The position numbers and the translations under genes are program-made. Below, piece by piece: positions 1-11,100 of a stretch of 64,000 bases of DNA. How positions within the stretch are numbered: the first letter of the stretch is position 1; each line of letters begins with the position of its first letter. The DNA lies in assembly GCF_026914185.1 (NCBI RefSeq), contig NC_070568.1, positions 5,476,001 through 5,540,000 of the forward strand, read 5' to 3'. This stretch comes from Puccinia triticina (taxonomy: Eukaryota; Basidiomycota; Pucciniomycetes; Pucciniales; Pucciniaceae). The notes beneath the pieces were generated by a model. The model was not told the origin of the DNA, ran no database searches, and saw nothing but the letters and a program-made list of their open reading frames with translations.

Positions 1-536
1 AGGAACGTCAAGCATCCCTCAAACCATTGACACCTACACCAACCAAAGAAACATTCCAACCAGCTACAGATGCTGCAGATGAAGGCTACAACTTCTTTCC
101 ATTGCAAGTTGGGGTGGATGACAGTGAAGATGATTTGAATTGTTATCACGCAACTCAATTTTTGTTAGGTATCAAAGGCAATGTACTCTTGTGGTGGAAG
201 GTTAGTCGTTCTCATTGATTGTCTTTTCTGTATTGCACAGCACTGACCACTTCATCCCTTTCCATATCTGGGATTCAGACTCAATCAATATTGTTTCCAG
301 TCCTGTCATCCCTTGCCAGAGACTACTTGGCATGTGCAAGCAGCTTGGCATGTGTAGAGCAAACCTTTTCTGCAGCATCCAACATATGTACCACCATTTG
401 TACTTCCCTAGCACCTCAAACAATTGAAAGATGCATCAGTAGTGATCTTTGGCTTCGCAGTGGAGCCAGAGCCAAAGGCCAATTTGAAGATTTTCTTGCT
501 ATTATCAAATCTCCAAAGTTCAACAGTAACATTTAA
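1..536 (+). CDS. hAT transposase, C-terminal part (cut by window edge)
   Basis: The reading frame is open from base 3. It runs to 200, then continues after a 78-base GT-AG intron (201-278, phase 0) to a stop at 534-536. The joined product carries the hAT C-terminal dimerisation region: an LLWWK motif, then FPVLSSLARDYLA, then the VEQTFSAAS block typical of hAT transposases. This domain dimerises the DNA-binding transposase of cut-and-paste elements. Only about 150 residues lie in the window, so the BED finger and catalytic core are to the left and the copy's integrity is unknown. It is a different sub-family from the hAT element at 8143-11789. No terminal inverted repeat is seen before the LTR that starts at 605. 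Confidence 0.75.
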
Positions 537-604
537 TCACAATCATATAATCTATCATTGTCCTTGGATCTTTTTCAGATCACATTGTCTTGACTCTTGT
601 TTTC

Positions 605-921
605 TGTGAAGACCCCCGCAACATTGGGTCTGCACACGAGGGGTTACAGGATCACCTAACCCTAAACCCCCTGCAAGACTCATACTTAGACTTGACCCCA
701 CTCTTCCCTAGTCGAGCAGAGATCTGATCTCTCTCAACTAGGTGAGCACCCTTTTCTTTCTTCTCTGTTTTCCTTCTGTTTTGTCTGTGTATCTAGCCAG
801 AGAGATCTGATCTCTCTCGACTAGCCTTTAGAAATACCAGCTACACCGTTTGGAACTAGAACTCAAACGGCTCTTGTCTTGTCTTCTGCGCCCGTACTTC
901 GTCGTCTTCAGTGAGGGTTCA
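605..921 (+). repeat. 5' LTR of outer gag-only element
   Basis: 317 bp, nearly identical to the 3' copy once the hAT insertion is removed. It contains the short palindrome-like stretch AGAGATCTGATCTCTCT that became the hAT target in the other copy. Confidence 0.8.
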
Positions 922-2451
922 CAGAACCCTTACACTTTTTTTTTCTCGTTCCAAACAAAACACCGGGCTAATTCAGACCCATCCTCAATTTCCGATCTCA
1001 TTCCGTCTCGTTCACCCCGGCCTTTATCCCCGTTCGACCTCTACACCAACCCATGACAACCAGAAACTCTAACAACGAACCTCTTTTGCCAATCACCGAT
1101 CCTGAAGAAATTCTTCGAACTGCGCGCCGCCGAGCCCGACTTGACGCCGCATTGGCCGCGACGAACCCGATCTCGGTTCCCCTCCCTCGTTCTCCAGTAC
1201 TGTAAAACAACACCAATCTACCGACGACTCCCCCTTTCGTAAACACAGATCTGCCCGGAACTGCGCCTCAACCGACACTGTTCGACGAGCCTAACGCCAT
1301 GCAACAATCCTCAGGAAACCCGAACGCACAAAACCTTGCCTCCCCAGCCCCACCAAACCAGGAGGTGGAAGGCGAGCTGAGTATCACGGACTGCTTCAAA
1401 ACCTTACTGACGATTCAGAAGAACACGGCCGTACAATTCCAAGCCACCCAACTCCAAGCCGAACGAGCACAGGCCCGGGCGGACGAGCAACGCCGCCATG
1501 ACGCAGAGCGACTCGCCGCTGTTGAAGAGCAACGAAGGCTTGACAATGAGAGGTTCGCCGAACAACGCCGCCTGGACGCGGAGAGAATTGCGGCCATCGA
1601 TGAGCAGCGCAGACTAGACAACGCTAGGTTTGAGGAACAACGCCGCATCAATACTGAGAAACTCGCACTTCTGGAGGAGATCGCGAAGAACAGCGTCACC
1701 AAACAAGAGTCAACTCCGGCCCCTGCCACCCGAGTGGACGGCCGCATCGATCTCACCCGGTTCCGTACCTCTGACGGCCCACAGTTCAAGGGCCCGTTTC
1801 AGATTGTGGAGCCTTTCCTCACCTGGATGCAGGGAGTGAAAATCTTCTTTTCAACACGCAATGTCACCCACTCGGACGACAAAAGATTAGTCCTTGGCGC
1901 ATTAATTACGGAAACTAACTTGCTATCGTACTACGCCAACGTGTTGGCGTCGTACGAAGGAAAATCCTGGGACGAGTTCAGGGATTGCCTCTTCAAGTTC
2001 TGCCTACCTGAAGACTGGCGCACAGAGCTCCGACAAACCATCAAGCACTTGGAGATGTCAAATTCCAAGTCATTCATGGAATAAAGTGGACGAGCCCGCA
2101 CCCTCCAAAGTCTGGTAAATTTCGAAAAACACTCTTTCTCCGACCTCGATCTCGCCGAGTTCGTCATGTTTGGATTGCCACATGCACTCAAGACAAAAGT
2201 CAAGGACTTCCAATTGCTTGCCACCAAAGACTTCAACTATAGCGAATTTGAAAGCCGAACCAACGGTTTTTACGCCACCCTCCCAAGAACAAGATCTACC
2301 GCTACCCGAACACCATCGACGCTATCCTCCAACCCAATGGAGCGTTTGGACCCTGAAGCATATCTCTGGAGGCTATTTTCTTATCTCGACTCGGTCGGTA
2401 AGTGCCACTTCTGCAAGAAGCACTGCGGAAATTTGGCCGGTGCTTGCCCGG

Positions 2452-3236
2452 TGTGGTGGTCAAACTGGTACAGGGCCTCAAGATCAAGATTTCAAGATTT
2501 TAGATCACTCATCAGAAAATCCTCAAGAGAAGAATTATCCAGCCTCTCAAGACCCTTCAGCCTCAAGATCCTCAAGATTCATCCTCAAGATGATCCCCTC
2601 CCTCACTTTCTCACTTCCTCAAGATTCTAAATCCCTCCCAGATTCTTTCTTTTCCTTTCTTGGTCCTAACACATGAGTCATGTGGGTTTTATTTTGTTTC
2701 TTTTGTCTTGTTTTGTTTTGTTTTCTTTTTTTTAGATTCTTTATTATTTGATTGTGTGTTTCTTTTCTTCCTTATTCTCATTGGTGTTGCTTTATCTTTG
2801 ATTGTTGTGGTGTTTTCTTCTCTTTCTTCTTTTTTCTCTTTTCCTGTTTGATGTTTGTAGTTAGGGATGTGATGACATGTCCTGTGACATGTCACTCCCC
2901 AGAGTCCAAGTTCGAGTTCAAACTTGGAGGATGGGACGGCATGGGACTTGCTCTGATCCAAGAGAAATTCCATCACCCTTTTCTGATCCGCTGGCAGTAT
3001 CCCCAGCACTATTCTTGATCCTTTATCTCTGATCCTGATCCCTTATCATCATCTGATCCTTAACAAACCAACCACCGCCGACGGTATTCCATCCCCGTCG
3101 TCTCTCAAAAATCCCCCCCCAACGCTATCACTTTCTGATCCTCATTGCTCTTCATCCGGACCACCACGAGGGCAGCCTCAACAGCACCTTTCCCCTCAAC
3201 GCTCTGCCTACCGCCTGGCACGGTAGGAGTTCCACA
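2452..3236 (+). repeat. 5' LTR of nested element
   Basis: 785 bp with TGTGG...CCACA ends. Closely matches 6264-7033, apart from a roughly 16 bp pyrimidine-rich insertion near 2820-2840 and a few substitutions. Confidence 0.85.
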
Positions 3237-3238
3237 TT

Positions 3239-3316
3239 TGGTCCCCCGAGCCGGGATCGGACCAGCGACCTCAAGATTTACAGTCTTGCCCTTACAGATT
3301 TCGAGACGATCGGCGG
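3239..3316 (-). other. Primer-binding site extended into a full tRNA-Tyr-like copy
   Basis: Two bases after the LTR the plus strand starts TGGTCCCCCGAG, the complement of a tRNA 3' end with CCA. Read on the minus strand the match does not stop at the usual ~18 nt. It gives acceptor strand TCGGGGG-A-CCA, T arm GCTGG-TCCGATC-CCGGC, variable AGGTC, and anticodon arm CAAGA-CTGTAAA-TCTTG with anticodon GTA (Tyr). The anticodon arm equals that of spliced yeast tRNA-Tyr as I recall it. At the distance expected for the 5' end, CCGCCGA pairs 6 of 7 with the acceptor strand. The D arm folds poorly. There is no anticodon-loop intron. CCA plus no intron suggests the copy came from mature primer tRNA, not from a tRNA gene. 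Confidence 0.65.
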
Positions 3317-4201
3317 TTGAGGTGCTCTCCCTTTCAAATCCTTTCTACTTGATCTCGAGTTCTTCCCCGGATTCCTGCTTCTTTTTTTTTTTTTTCCCCT
3401 GGGTTTCTCTATCTAGGACGACTCCTCTCGGCGTCGTAGGCGTGGATCTGCTCCGCTTGGAGTCTCCCTTTTTGTTTGTGATTTGTCGGCGGAGGCAAAG
3501 CCCCAAGTCAGCTCAACTTTAATCAATCAAATCTCGGATACGGCCCGACGTTAGAGGACGCCGTTGAGATCAAGGTTGTAGAGGACGATTCCAGCTTTCT
3601 TTGGAGCCCTTCATTGGTGTTATTGGGCGACTCGATCAAAATTTATCCCACGTCAAAGCCGACCTATCCGAATCCCTTGATCTTGAACTTCTAGCTGCTT
3701 TATCGCCAAAGCCGTTAGCTTTTGTGCAAATTATCCAACGACGAGGTTCTAGAGGACGACACAAGCTTCAATCGTACATATTCTAGGTCCCGATTGCACG
3801 ATTAGATCAGAAGTTATTCGACCTCAAAGTCGCATCCCCCTTCCTACTTTCTCTGATCTCCAGGCCCGATCGATCGACAAGCGCTTGGCTCTCTCCTTCT
3901 CTCAATCTCAACCCAAAGTCCCGACGACGACTACAGACACTCGATCACCCCATTCCTGGCTCTCTGGAACTCGACCGATCGATTAGAGGAATCGTCGACC
4001 CCTTCTTTCTTTCTTTTTTAGCTCGACTGGACGTCCATATCGCCAGGCCCTATCTCTTCCTTCTTCCTCGTCGCAGGAGCAATCAAAGATCAACTAGACA
4101 GCTCATTCTTGTACCCTCAAGCCGTTTCAGGAGCAAGAGCCGCTGAAAGCAATCACAACCGAGTGGAGTTTCTTGTTTTTTTTTCTGGTGTTATAAGCGG
4201 G

Positions 4202-6179
4202 GCATAGGAGAGACAAAAGTAAGTCCCCTCCATAGTGCACCTCCAGGGTCTATCTACTTTTGTCAAAGCATTACCTTTGCCACATACGTGAGCCTTGCGG
4301 TACTGTCTTTCATCCTTGTCTAGGTTCTGGCTCTCCTTTCCTCGTTGTTTCAGGATCGGTCCGAGATTGTTTCAGGACCCGAACAGCCTCAGAAGATCAA
4401 GCCCAGGCCGATTGTTCAGATTGCATCTCTTGTTTTGATCTCAATCTCTAGCTGTTCTTCTGCGCGGCCGACCAATTAGAAAGCACAAATAGCCAGACCG
4501 GACCAATCTTCTCGCCCTCCTTCCTCCTCTGATCTGCAGAAGTCCAGACGATTGCTCCCAGACGGATTGCTTGCACCCTCGCCCCTCAACTTCCTTTAGG
4601 TTACAGAAACCAAACAACCAGACAGCCTGAAGACCTGCCACCGGCCTCAAAAGGCGACTGAGCCCCTAGATCATCTATCAAGCCCCAATCGGTCCTGCCG
4701 ATCATCTGAACGGCCTCCTGAGTCCCTCCCATTTTTTGAAGGGCCCTCCAGCCTGCATACCTCCCTGGTGGGGGAATCCCGCTGTCGAGACGTTTCAAAG
4801 TCGTCTACAAAGCCATCCAAGCATTCATCCGTTCGTTCTGAAGCCCAACAGAGTCCCAATCGTTTTCAGACAGCCCACTCTCGTCTCAGGGGCTTGTGTG
4901 AGGACCCAAACAACCAACAGGTTTGATCCTGCTCTGGTGACCCCACCCACTCGATCGTCTCCTGCTATGGATGAATTTTCAAGGATGCTGCGGTTGTTGG
5001 AAGATCTCTTAGAGAAGCTCGAGTCTTTGGAGCAACGGCTGAAGAGGTTTCTTTCTTCTCCCTCGTCTTCCGCCGCAGCAACTCGTCGTCCTTTGATCTG
5101 CTATTACTGTCATCACAAAGGACATGGGACGGCCTGTTGTTCTGTGCTTCAGAGGGACAAAGAAGACGATCTCATTGAACAGAAGGGTCAGAATTTTTTC
5201 CTTCCAAGCGGCGCCCTGATCCCGTTCGATCCTAGTCGCCCGATTCGAAGTGTCGTGGTGTTATTTCAAGCTACAAGCTCCTCTCCCGATCCAGTCAATC
5301 ATCTACCGTATAGAACTAGTTGCGGCAACCTCAAGAGGCGGTATCCGCCAGTGGCTCCACCACCGCCTCTTTCACATGCTCACGTGTCTGATCCCACTCG
5401 GAAGAAAGGTCCTGAGCCAACGTTCCTCAGAGTTCTGTCCAATTTCCAGCCTCATCCTCGCCGTCCGATCCGCAAGTCACCTGTCCCCGAGTCTAATCAA
5501 TCTGAAGCTGCATGTCTACCGTGTTGTACTCCGTCCGCGCAGGCAGTAGACTCTGTCCTGAAGAAGATCTCCAAGATTATTAGCCCTGGTCTTTTGGTGT
5601 CTAAGCCTCCTAGGAGGAAGTCACCCACATCTGCGTCTGTTGCCATCGCTCTGCCCACTGCAGAGAAAATGAATAATTGGATTTCGCTCCGCTGCATCAA
5701 GATAGGTTCCCAGGAAGTGAAGGTTTCATCTGGTACCCTCGTTGAAGGCTCCAATCCCAGGGTTTTCTCAGCTCTCCACCCGCCTGTGGGATGTTTGGTT
5801 TCATCTTCACCGACTCTGATCGGCCTCCGAGATGAGGTTAAACTATCTTCACCGTCTCCGATCCGCCTCCGAGATGAGGTTAAACTAGCTTCCCGATCCT
5901 CCTCTGATTCCACCAATCAACAACCTTTCTTTCGAACTCAGATCCGTCTCCGCAATGAGAATAAACTAGCCGATCCTGATCCGGCTTCTGATTCTGATCC
6001 TGCAGAATGTCTCTGCTCTCCTCAAGTCCACCTCCGCAATGAGGGTAAACTAGTTCCGCGTTGTTTGGGTTTTCTGCGGAGGCATAGGAGTATAAAAGTA
6101 AGTCCTCCCAAAGTATGCACCTCTTGGGTAGTTTCTACCGCTTTGTCAAAAACTCTACAATTTGCCACATTTGTGAGCG
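4202..6179 (+). repeat. Internal direct repeat pair of nested element (4202-4291 and 6081-6179)
   Basis: Both copies share the order GGCATAGGAG, AAAAGTAAGTCC, GCACCTC, TTTGTCAAA and TTTGCCACAT. One lies upstream of the gag-like frame and the other inside its 3' end. Function is unknown. Both contain a GTAAGT that could serve as a splice donor. Confidence 0.5.
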
Positions 6180-6238
6180 GCCCCCGGGTTCTTCCCCTTT
6201 TGTCTTCTCTTGATCTAGGAATGCGTGGCGCAGTCTAG
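4967..6238 (+). CDS. Gag-like protein of nested LTR element, CCHC zinc knuckle
   Basis: The frame is open from about 4736; the first ATG is at 4967. The product starts with a leucine-rich amphipathic helix (MDEFSRMLRLLEDLLEKLE), then a canonical CX2CX4HX4C knuckle (CYYCHHKGHGTACC) and the following LPSGALIPFDPSRPIR block seen after the knuckle in fungal gypsy Gag proteins. The C-terminal third contains four degenerate repeats with the core IRLRDEVKLA. The stop is at 6236-6238, 25 bp before the 3' LTR. No protease, reverse transcriptase or integrase motif is present. A missing N-terminal capsid part, or an upstream exon between 3320 and 4736, cannot be excluded. Confidence 0.6.
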   Translation: MDEFSRMLRLLEDLLEKLESLEQRLKRFLSSPSSSAAATRRPLICYYCHHKGHGTACCSVLQRDKEDDLIEQKGQNFFLPSGALIPFDPSRPIRSVVVLFQATSSSPDPVNHLPYRTSCGNLKRRYPPVAPPPPLSHAHVSDPTRKKGPEPTFLRVLSNFQPHPRRPIRKSPVPESNQSEAACLPCCTPSAQAVDSVLKKISKIISPGLLVSKPPRRKSPTSASVAIALPTAEKMNNWISLRCIKIGSQEVKVSSGTLVEGSNPRVFSALHPPVGCLVSSSPTLIGLRDEVKLSSPSPIRLRDEVKLASRSSSDSTNQQPFFRTQIRLRNENKLADPDPASDSDPAECLCSPQVHLRNEGKLVPRCLGFLRRHRSIKVSPPKVCTSWVVSTALSKTLQFATFVSGPRVLPLLSSLDLGMRGAV

Positions 6239-6263
6239 GGACAGACTGCAAATGGTGGGTGGA

Positions 6264-7033
6264 TGTGGTGGTCAAACTGGTACAGGGCCTCAAGATCAAG
6301 ATTTCAAGATTTTAGATCACTCATCAGAAAATCCTCAAGAGAAGAATTATCCAGCCTCTCAAGACCCTTCAGCCTCAAGATCCTCAAGATTCATCCTCAA
6401 GATGATCCCCTCCCTCACTTTCTCACTTCCTCAAGATTCTAAATCCCTCCCAGATTCTTTCTTTTCCTTTCTTGGTCCTAACACATGAGTCATGTGGGTT
6501 TTATTTTGTTTCTTTTGTCTTGCTTTGTTTTGTTTTCTTTTTTTTAGATTCTTTATTATTTGATTGTGTGTTTCTTTTCTTCCTTATTCTCATTGGTGTT
6601 GCTTTATCTTTGATTGTTGTGGTGTTTTCTTCTCTTTTCCTGTTTGATGTTTGTAGTTAGGGATGTGATGACATGTCCTGTGACATGTCACTCCCCAGAG
6701 TCCAAGTTTGAGTTCAAACTTGGAGGATGGGACGGCATGGGACTTGCTCTGATCCAAGAGAAATTCCATCACCCTTTTCTGATCCGCTGGCAGTATCCCC
6801 AGCACTATTCTTGATCCTTTATCTCTGATCCTGATCCCTTATCATCATCTGATCCTTAACAAACCAACCACCGCCGACGGTATTCCATCCCCGTCGTCTC
6901 TCAAAAATCCCCCCCCCAACGCTATCACTTTCTGATCCTCATTGCTCTTCATCCGGACCACCACGAGGGCAGCCTCAACAGCACCTTTCCCCTCGATGCT
7001 CTGCCTACCGCCTGGCACGGTAGGAGTTCCACA
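6264..7033 (+). repeat. 3' LTR of nested element
   Basis: 770 bp, ends CCACA at 7033 and is followed by the second CCGG target duplication (7034-7037). Confidence 0.85.
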
Positions 7034-7417
7034 CCGGGTCCCCAAGAACGACGATGCTTCATCCCACCCTCCTTCGTGGTTCCACCGAAGCCGGAAAACT
7101 ATGTCGTTCCCAGAGCTTGGAAGAACGCCCAAGGACCTTTGGGCCCATCCACAGGCAAGGCAACGGGACGCCCGGCAGGAGTAGCCGCAGCAAGTGTGGA
7201 GGCTCCAGCTTTCGACGAAGCTGGGGTATCCGCCGTTGCGATGATTGAGGGTCACCTGGAGGCCGAGGCGCTTAACTACGGGGACGACCCATTGACCTTC
7301 ATTGAACAAGACAGGGAGGATTCGGAACCCTCAGACACTGAGGAGACCCCGAGCATTGCTGAAAATCTCTTGCTAGCCGACGTTCAAATGACTGACGCCT
7401 CACAAGCGGGATATTGA

Positions 7418-7933
7418 GAAGACCTCCTCAAGCTCCTGGATAACCCCTCCGCAACGGAGGTAGACAATAAGTATGTCTCAGCCGGTTACACGCTCCCCCC
7501 CCCCCCCCCCCCCGCTCCATCCATTTCCTTCACCCAGGGAGACGCTTACGCGCCCCCCCTCTTACAGGGCGTAATCCACGTCCCACCTGCCGCCGACCAC
7601 CAACACCGACTCACTTTCAACGGCTCCACTCGGAAACTCCGATAGTCATCCCGCTACATTCCACCTTTCCTACATTTCTTTTCTGTTTCACCTCTCCAGC
7701 CCCGAATCAACCAACCCCGACTCCCCAAACCTACAGACAACCCGGCACCGGCAACACCGACGGAAATGCAAGCATACAAACCAAGCCTGCAGACCGGCGG
7801 GCAAACTCGACTTCTTATGGACATTTGAGTGTCCCGACACGCCCCCCTGCTTTCCCCTTGTTCCTTATCCTCGACCGCCCCACTCGCACTCGACCTCAGC
7901 CGACCGCTCCCTCCTTTTTATAGGGGGGGAGAT
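7418..7933. other. 3' untranslated interior of outer element
   Basis: 516 bp between the gag stop and the 3' LTR with no reading frame of note. It holds an uninterrupted run of about 18 C around 7497-7514 and ends in the polypurine tract TAGGGGGGGAGA. Confidence 0.6.
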
Positions 7934-8142
7934 TGTGAAGACCCCCGCAACATTGGGTCTGCACACAAGGGGTTACGGGATCACCTAACCCTAAACCCCC
8001 TGCGAGACTCATACTTAGACTCAACCCCACTCTTCCCTAGTCGAGCAGAGATCTGATCTCTCTCGACTAGGTGAGCACCCTTTTCTTTCTTCTCTGTTTT
8101 TCCTTCTGTTTTGTCTGTGTATCTAGACAGAGAGATCTGATC

Positions 8143-11100
8143 TAGAGCTGGCCCCTAGTACCCATTGACGGGTACTAGGCACCCGTGGGCAGGTACCTGT
8201 CGAGGTGCACAGGTACCCGCCAGCGGGTGCCAGGTGCGGGTGCGGGTGTCTGGTTTTACCCCCAAAAAATGGGCAGGTACCCGTCCAGGTACCCGCCAGA
8301 TACCCGCCCAGCTCACTGGGGAATACAGCTAGCTGCGCGTCTTGCCTCCTACGGAAATTTTCCGGTCTCAGCACGGGGGAAAAGCAAGCCCGCCACCACC
8401 CCAATCCATTGGGACCTCTGTTCACAGCCTCGCCCGATTGAAACACCTCACCTCGTCATGGCGAGAAGCAAGAAGCGATCTCACCCCTCACCTCGATCCC
8501 CGGAATTGAGTGAATCTCGCGTCCTCAGCACACATCCTCGCCATCAAAAAAAGAAAACTAAAACAGTTGACAATTAATTAGTGGACGATTCCGAATCCGA
8601 CGAAAGCAACAAACAAGCAGCCCCCACTGAACTTTGCAGCACCAATCCTGGAAGCACTCAAGCAACATTGTCTTCTGGAGATGTTTCTGATGAACAAGAG
8701 CTGGGTAAGTGTTTCTGAAATTCTGTCTTCCTACATGCAATTACTGAAAAAAATTGGCACCTTTTAGCAAAGGCGCGGAAATTGCATCAGAATCAACTCA
8801 GCTCCAGCTATTCGTATTACGACAGCCCCCAGCTTTCCAACCAACTAGACAAAAATGGGCGGAAGATGATTGCATTTCCATGCAAAGCGTGAGTCATTTT
8901 CCTGTCACTTTTTTTCTTTTTTTTTTTGATCGACTACCAATCATTTCTTGTTTTTAAATTTCAAGCTGTGGCACCAGGATTCACCGCCCTACGTATGACA
9001 CTTCTCCAACAAATCTCTCAAAGCACGTTGCAAATTGCCTCAAGAAACAACAACAGGTCAACCAAACTAAGAATCTTGCCGCGCTGGGGGTATCCGGAAC
9101 CGGCGATATTGATCCACCTGAGGTAAGTGTGATTTGCTTAATTTTTCAATTCAGTCTACTGAAATTTTAATGTAAAAAGGTGGCCCAGCTATGTGCAATC
9201 TGGTGCGCCGAAGCAGCTCGCCCTTTTTCGGCTCTTGGTGAACAGGCGCATCGCGGCATTCTGCACCCGACAGTCTTGAAAAATCTGCCCACACGCAAGG
9301 CAGTTTCACGTGACATAAACATCCTATGTACCGCCGTTCAGGACTTGTACATCAAATCACTTGAGGTTTGTTTTTTTTTGCTCTTGATTTCAAATTAACC
9401 ATTTCGTTTTCTGAGGTTATTTTTGAGCTAGGATCATAAGGGAGCGATGTATTTGGGACTTGATGCCTGGCAGTCGCCCAACGGCTACGATATTTTAGGA
9501 ACGGTTATATACCAATTGATTCAGCACGAAGGTAATGTTTTTGAGTTAGAGGCAATGCCCCTTGACTTCGTCAGGTTGAAGGAAAGACACACCGGTGTGT
9601 ATTTGGCGGAAACAGTCCGAGTGATTGTCGAGAAATTCCGAGTGCAGAATAAGGTAAAAATTTCAGTTTCACTTTTGCTCGGGACCATTTTTGGATCTTT
9701 TTTGATTATTGCTCTCTCAGATTTGTGGCATTGTAACAGACAACGCCACAAACAACCAGAAAATGATCCAGCAGATTGCGACTTTCAGATGGCCTCGATT
9801 CACAGGCGAGGCGCAATGGGTTCGATGCTTTGCCCATATCTTGAACCTGATCGTTCAAGTAATTCTACGACCTTTCGGAAGCCACAACGCGCAGAAAAAC
9901 ATCAACTGCCAAGATGCAGAATGCAACTCTGACTCCGACGAGGACTCAGATCCAGAGGACCCACAGAATCAGATCCAAAGGTATAAATTTTTATCTCTGT
10001 TGCAATATTGAAATCTGCTGATAATTATAACGAAGATACACAATATTCTGAAGATGAAGAGACAGATTGTGATACAGGCGAAGATCGAAACATCGCAGGC
10101 GAACTGATCGATGACAAAGAGCTGGAACTGGAGACTGATGATATCAACGATCTGAGCGATGAAGAGGATGATGATATATATACTACCAAATCCTGCAAAG
10201 AGACATTGGCCAAGGTAAGCAATCATCCCCCACTCTTGAATAATCAAACAATTGCTGACAATCTAAGCAATTAGTTCAGGGCCATTGCTCGGAAGCTCAA
10301 CAAGTTGCCGACTTCAAAGACTCTTTTTGTTGAACTCTGTCGGGAGAATGATTGTTCTAGGCCGCATTCAATCGAGCGTGATGTCAGGACAAGATGGAAT
10401 TCCACACTGGTACAACTTTTGAGCATCCAACGATGTGAGTCAATATTTACCCCCTTCCAGAAATCAAACCGGTGGTTAACAATCTCTTTTCAGTCTTGAA
10501 TGGCAGAAAGATAAGCGCCACGGAACTTGTCGATCATATCACATCAACAAGGCTGATCTCGACCTAGCTGGCCACATGATCGACATACTACAACCTTTTC
10601 ACGACATAACCCTCCAAGTATCAACTCGCGGAGGTGCTCAAGTAGCCCAGGTGGTTGTCTTCATCAATCAGATCACCAGTCATTTGTCGACTGCCATTTC
10701 TGATTGACGAGATGTCTACCCCCCGGCCTTGAGAAACGCATGCCGCGCTGGGCTTCAACTAACGAATAAATACTACACTCTAACAGACTGCTCACCATTA
10801 TATCGAGTTGCTATGGGTGAGCTTCCTTCATAAATTCATATTGATTAATTTAAATAGATGCTTACTCCTTTTCCGTAGTGCTACATCCTTCATTTAAAGA
10901 CGAATATTTCAAACTAGCAAAGTGGAAAACTGAATGGATTGAAGAATCCATCAGACTAACCCGTGAGATGTGGGAGAACCACTACAAGCCCGATTCTCAG
11001 CCAACCATAACAAAACAGACAACTTCGCGTCCAAAGGTAAGTGGAATCGTGAACTCTTTTCTTTTTCTGTCTACCTTCGTTGAGGCTGAAACTCTGCCAA

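Larger units (their letters stand above)
2452..7033 (+). mobile_element. Nested gag-only LTR retrotransposon
   Basis: Direct LTRs of 785 bp (2452-3236) and 770 bp (6264-7033) begin TGTGG and end CCACA. The 4 bp duplication CCGG flanks the element (2448-2451 and 7034-7037), and excision restores the host gag frame. By eye the LTRs differ by about four or five substitutions and two small indels (one of about 16 bp), so the insertion is recent. A primer site complementary to tRNA-Tyr follows the 5' LTR, and a purine-rich stretch precedes the 3' LTR. The interior holds one gag-like frame with a CCHC knuckle and no pol, so this too is non-autonomous. Confidence 0.85.
1053..7417 (+). pseudogene. 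gag of outer LTR element, split by a nested retrotransposon
   Basis: Translation starts at the ATG at 1053 and stays in one frame through two in-frame TAA codons (1203-1205 and 2082-2084) up to 2451. There a second LTR element is inserted. Removing that element and one copy of the 4 bp duplication CCGG joins 2451 to 7038 in frame, and the frame ends at TGA 7415-7417. The sum is 593 codons. The protein has a long charged coiled coil (about residues 120-210, repeated AEQRRLDAER-like heptads), a retrotransposon capsid-like region with the motif SWDEFRDCLFKFCLP, and a zinc-knuckle-like CHFCKKHCGNLAGAC. The C-terminal part (7038-7417) is acidic. Gag forms the virus-like particle. The two nonsense codons and the insertion make this copy inactive. 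Confidence 0.75.
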
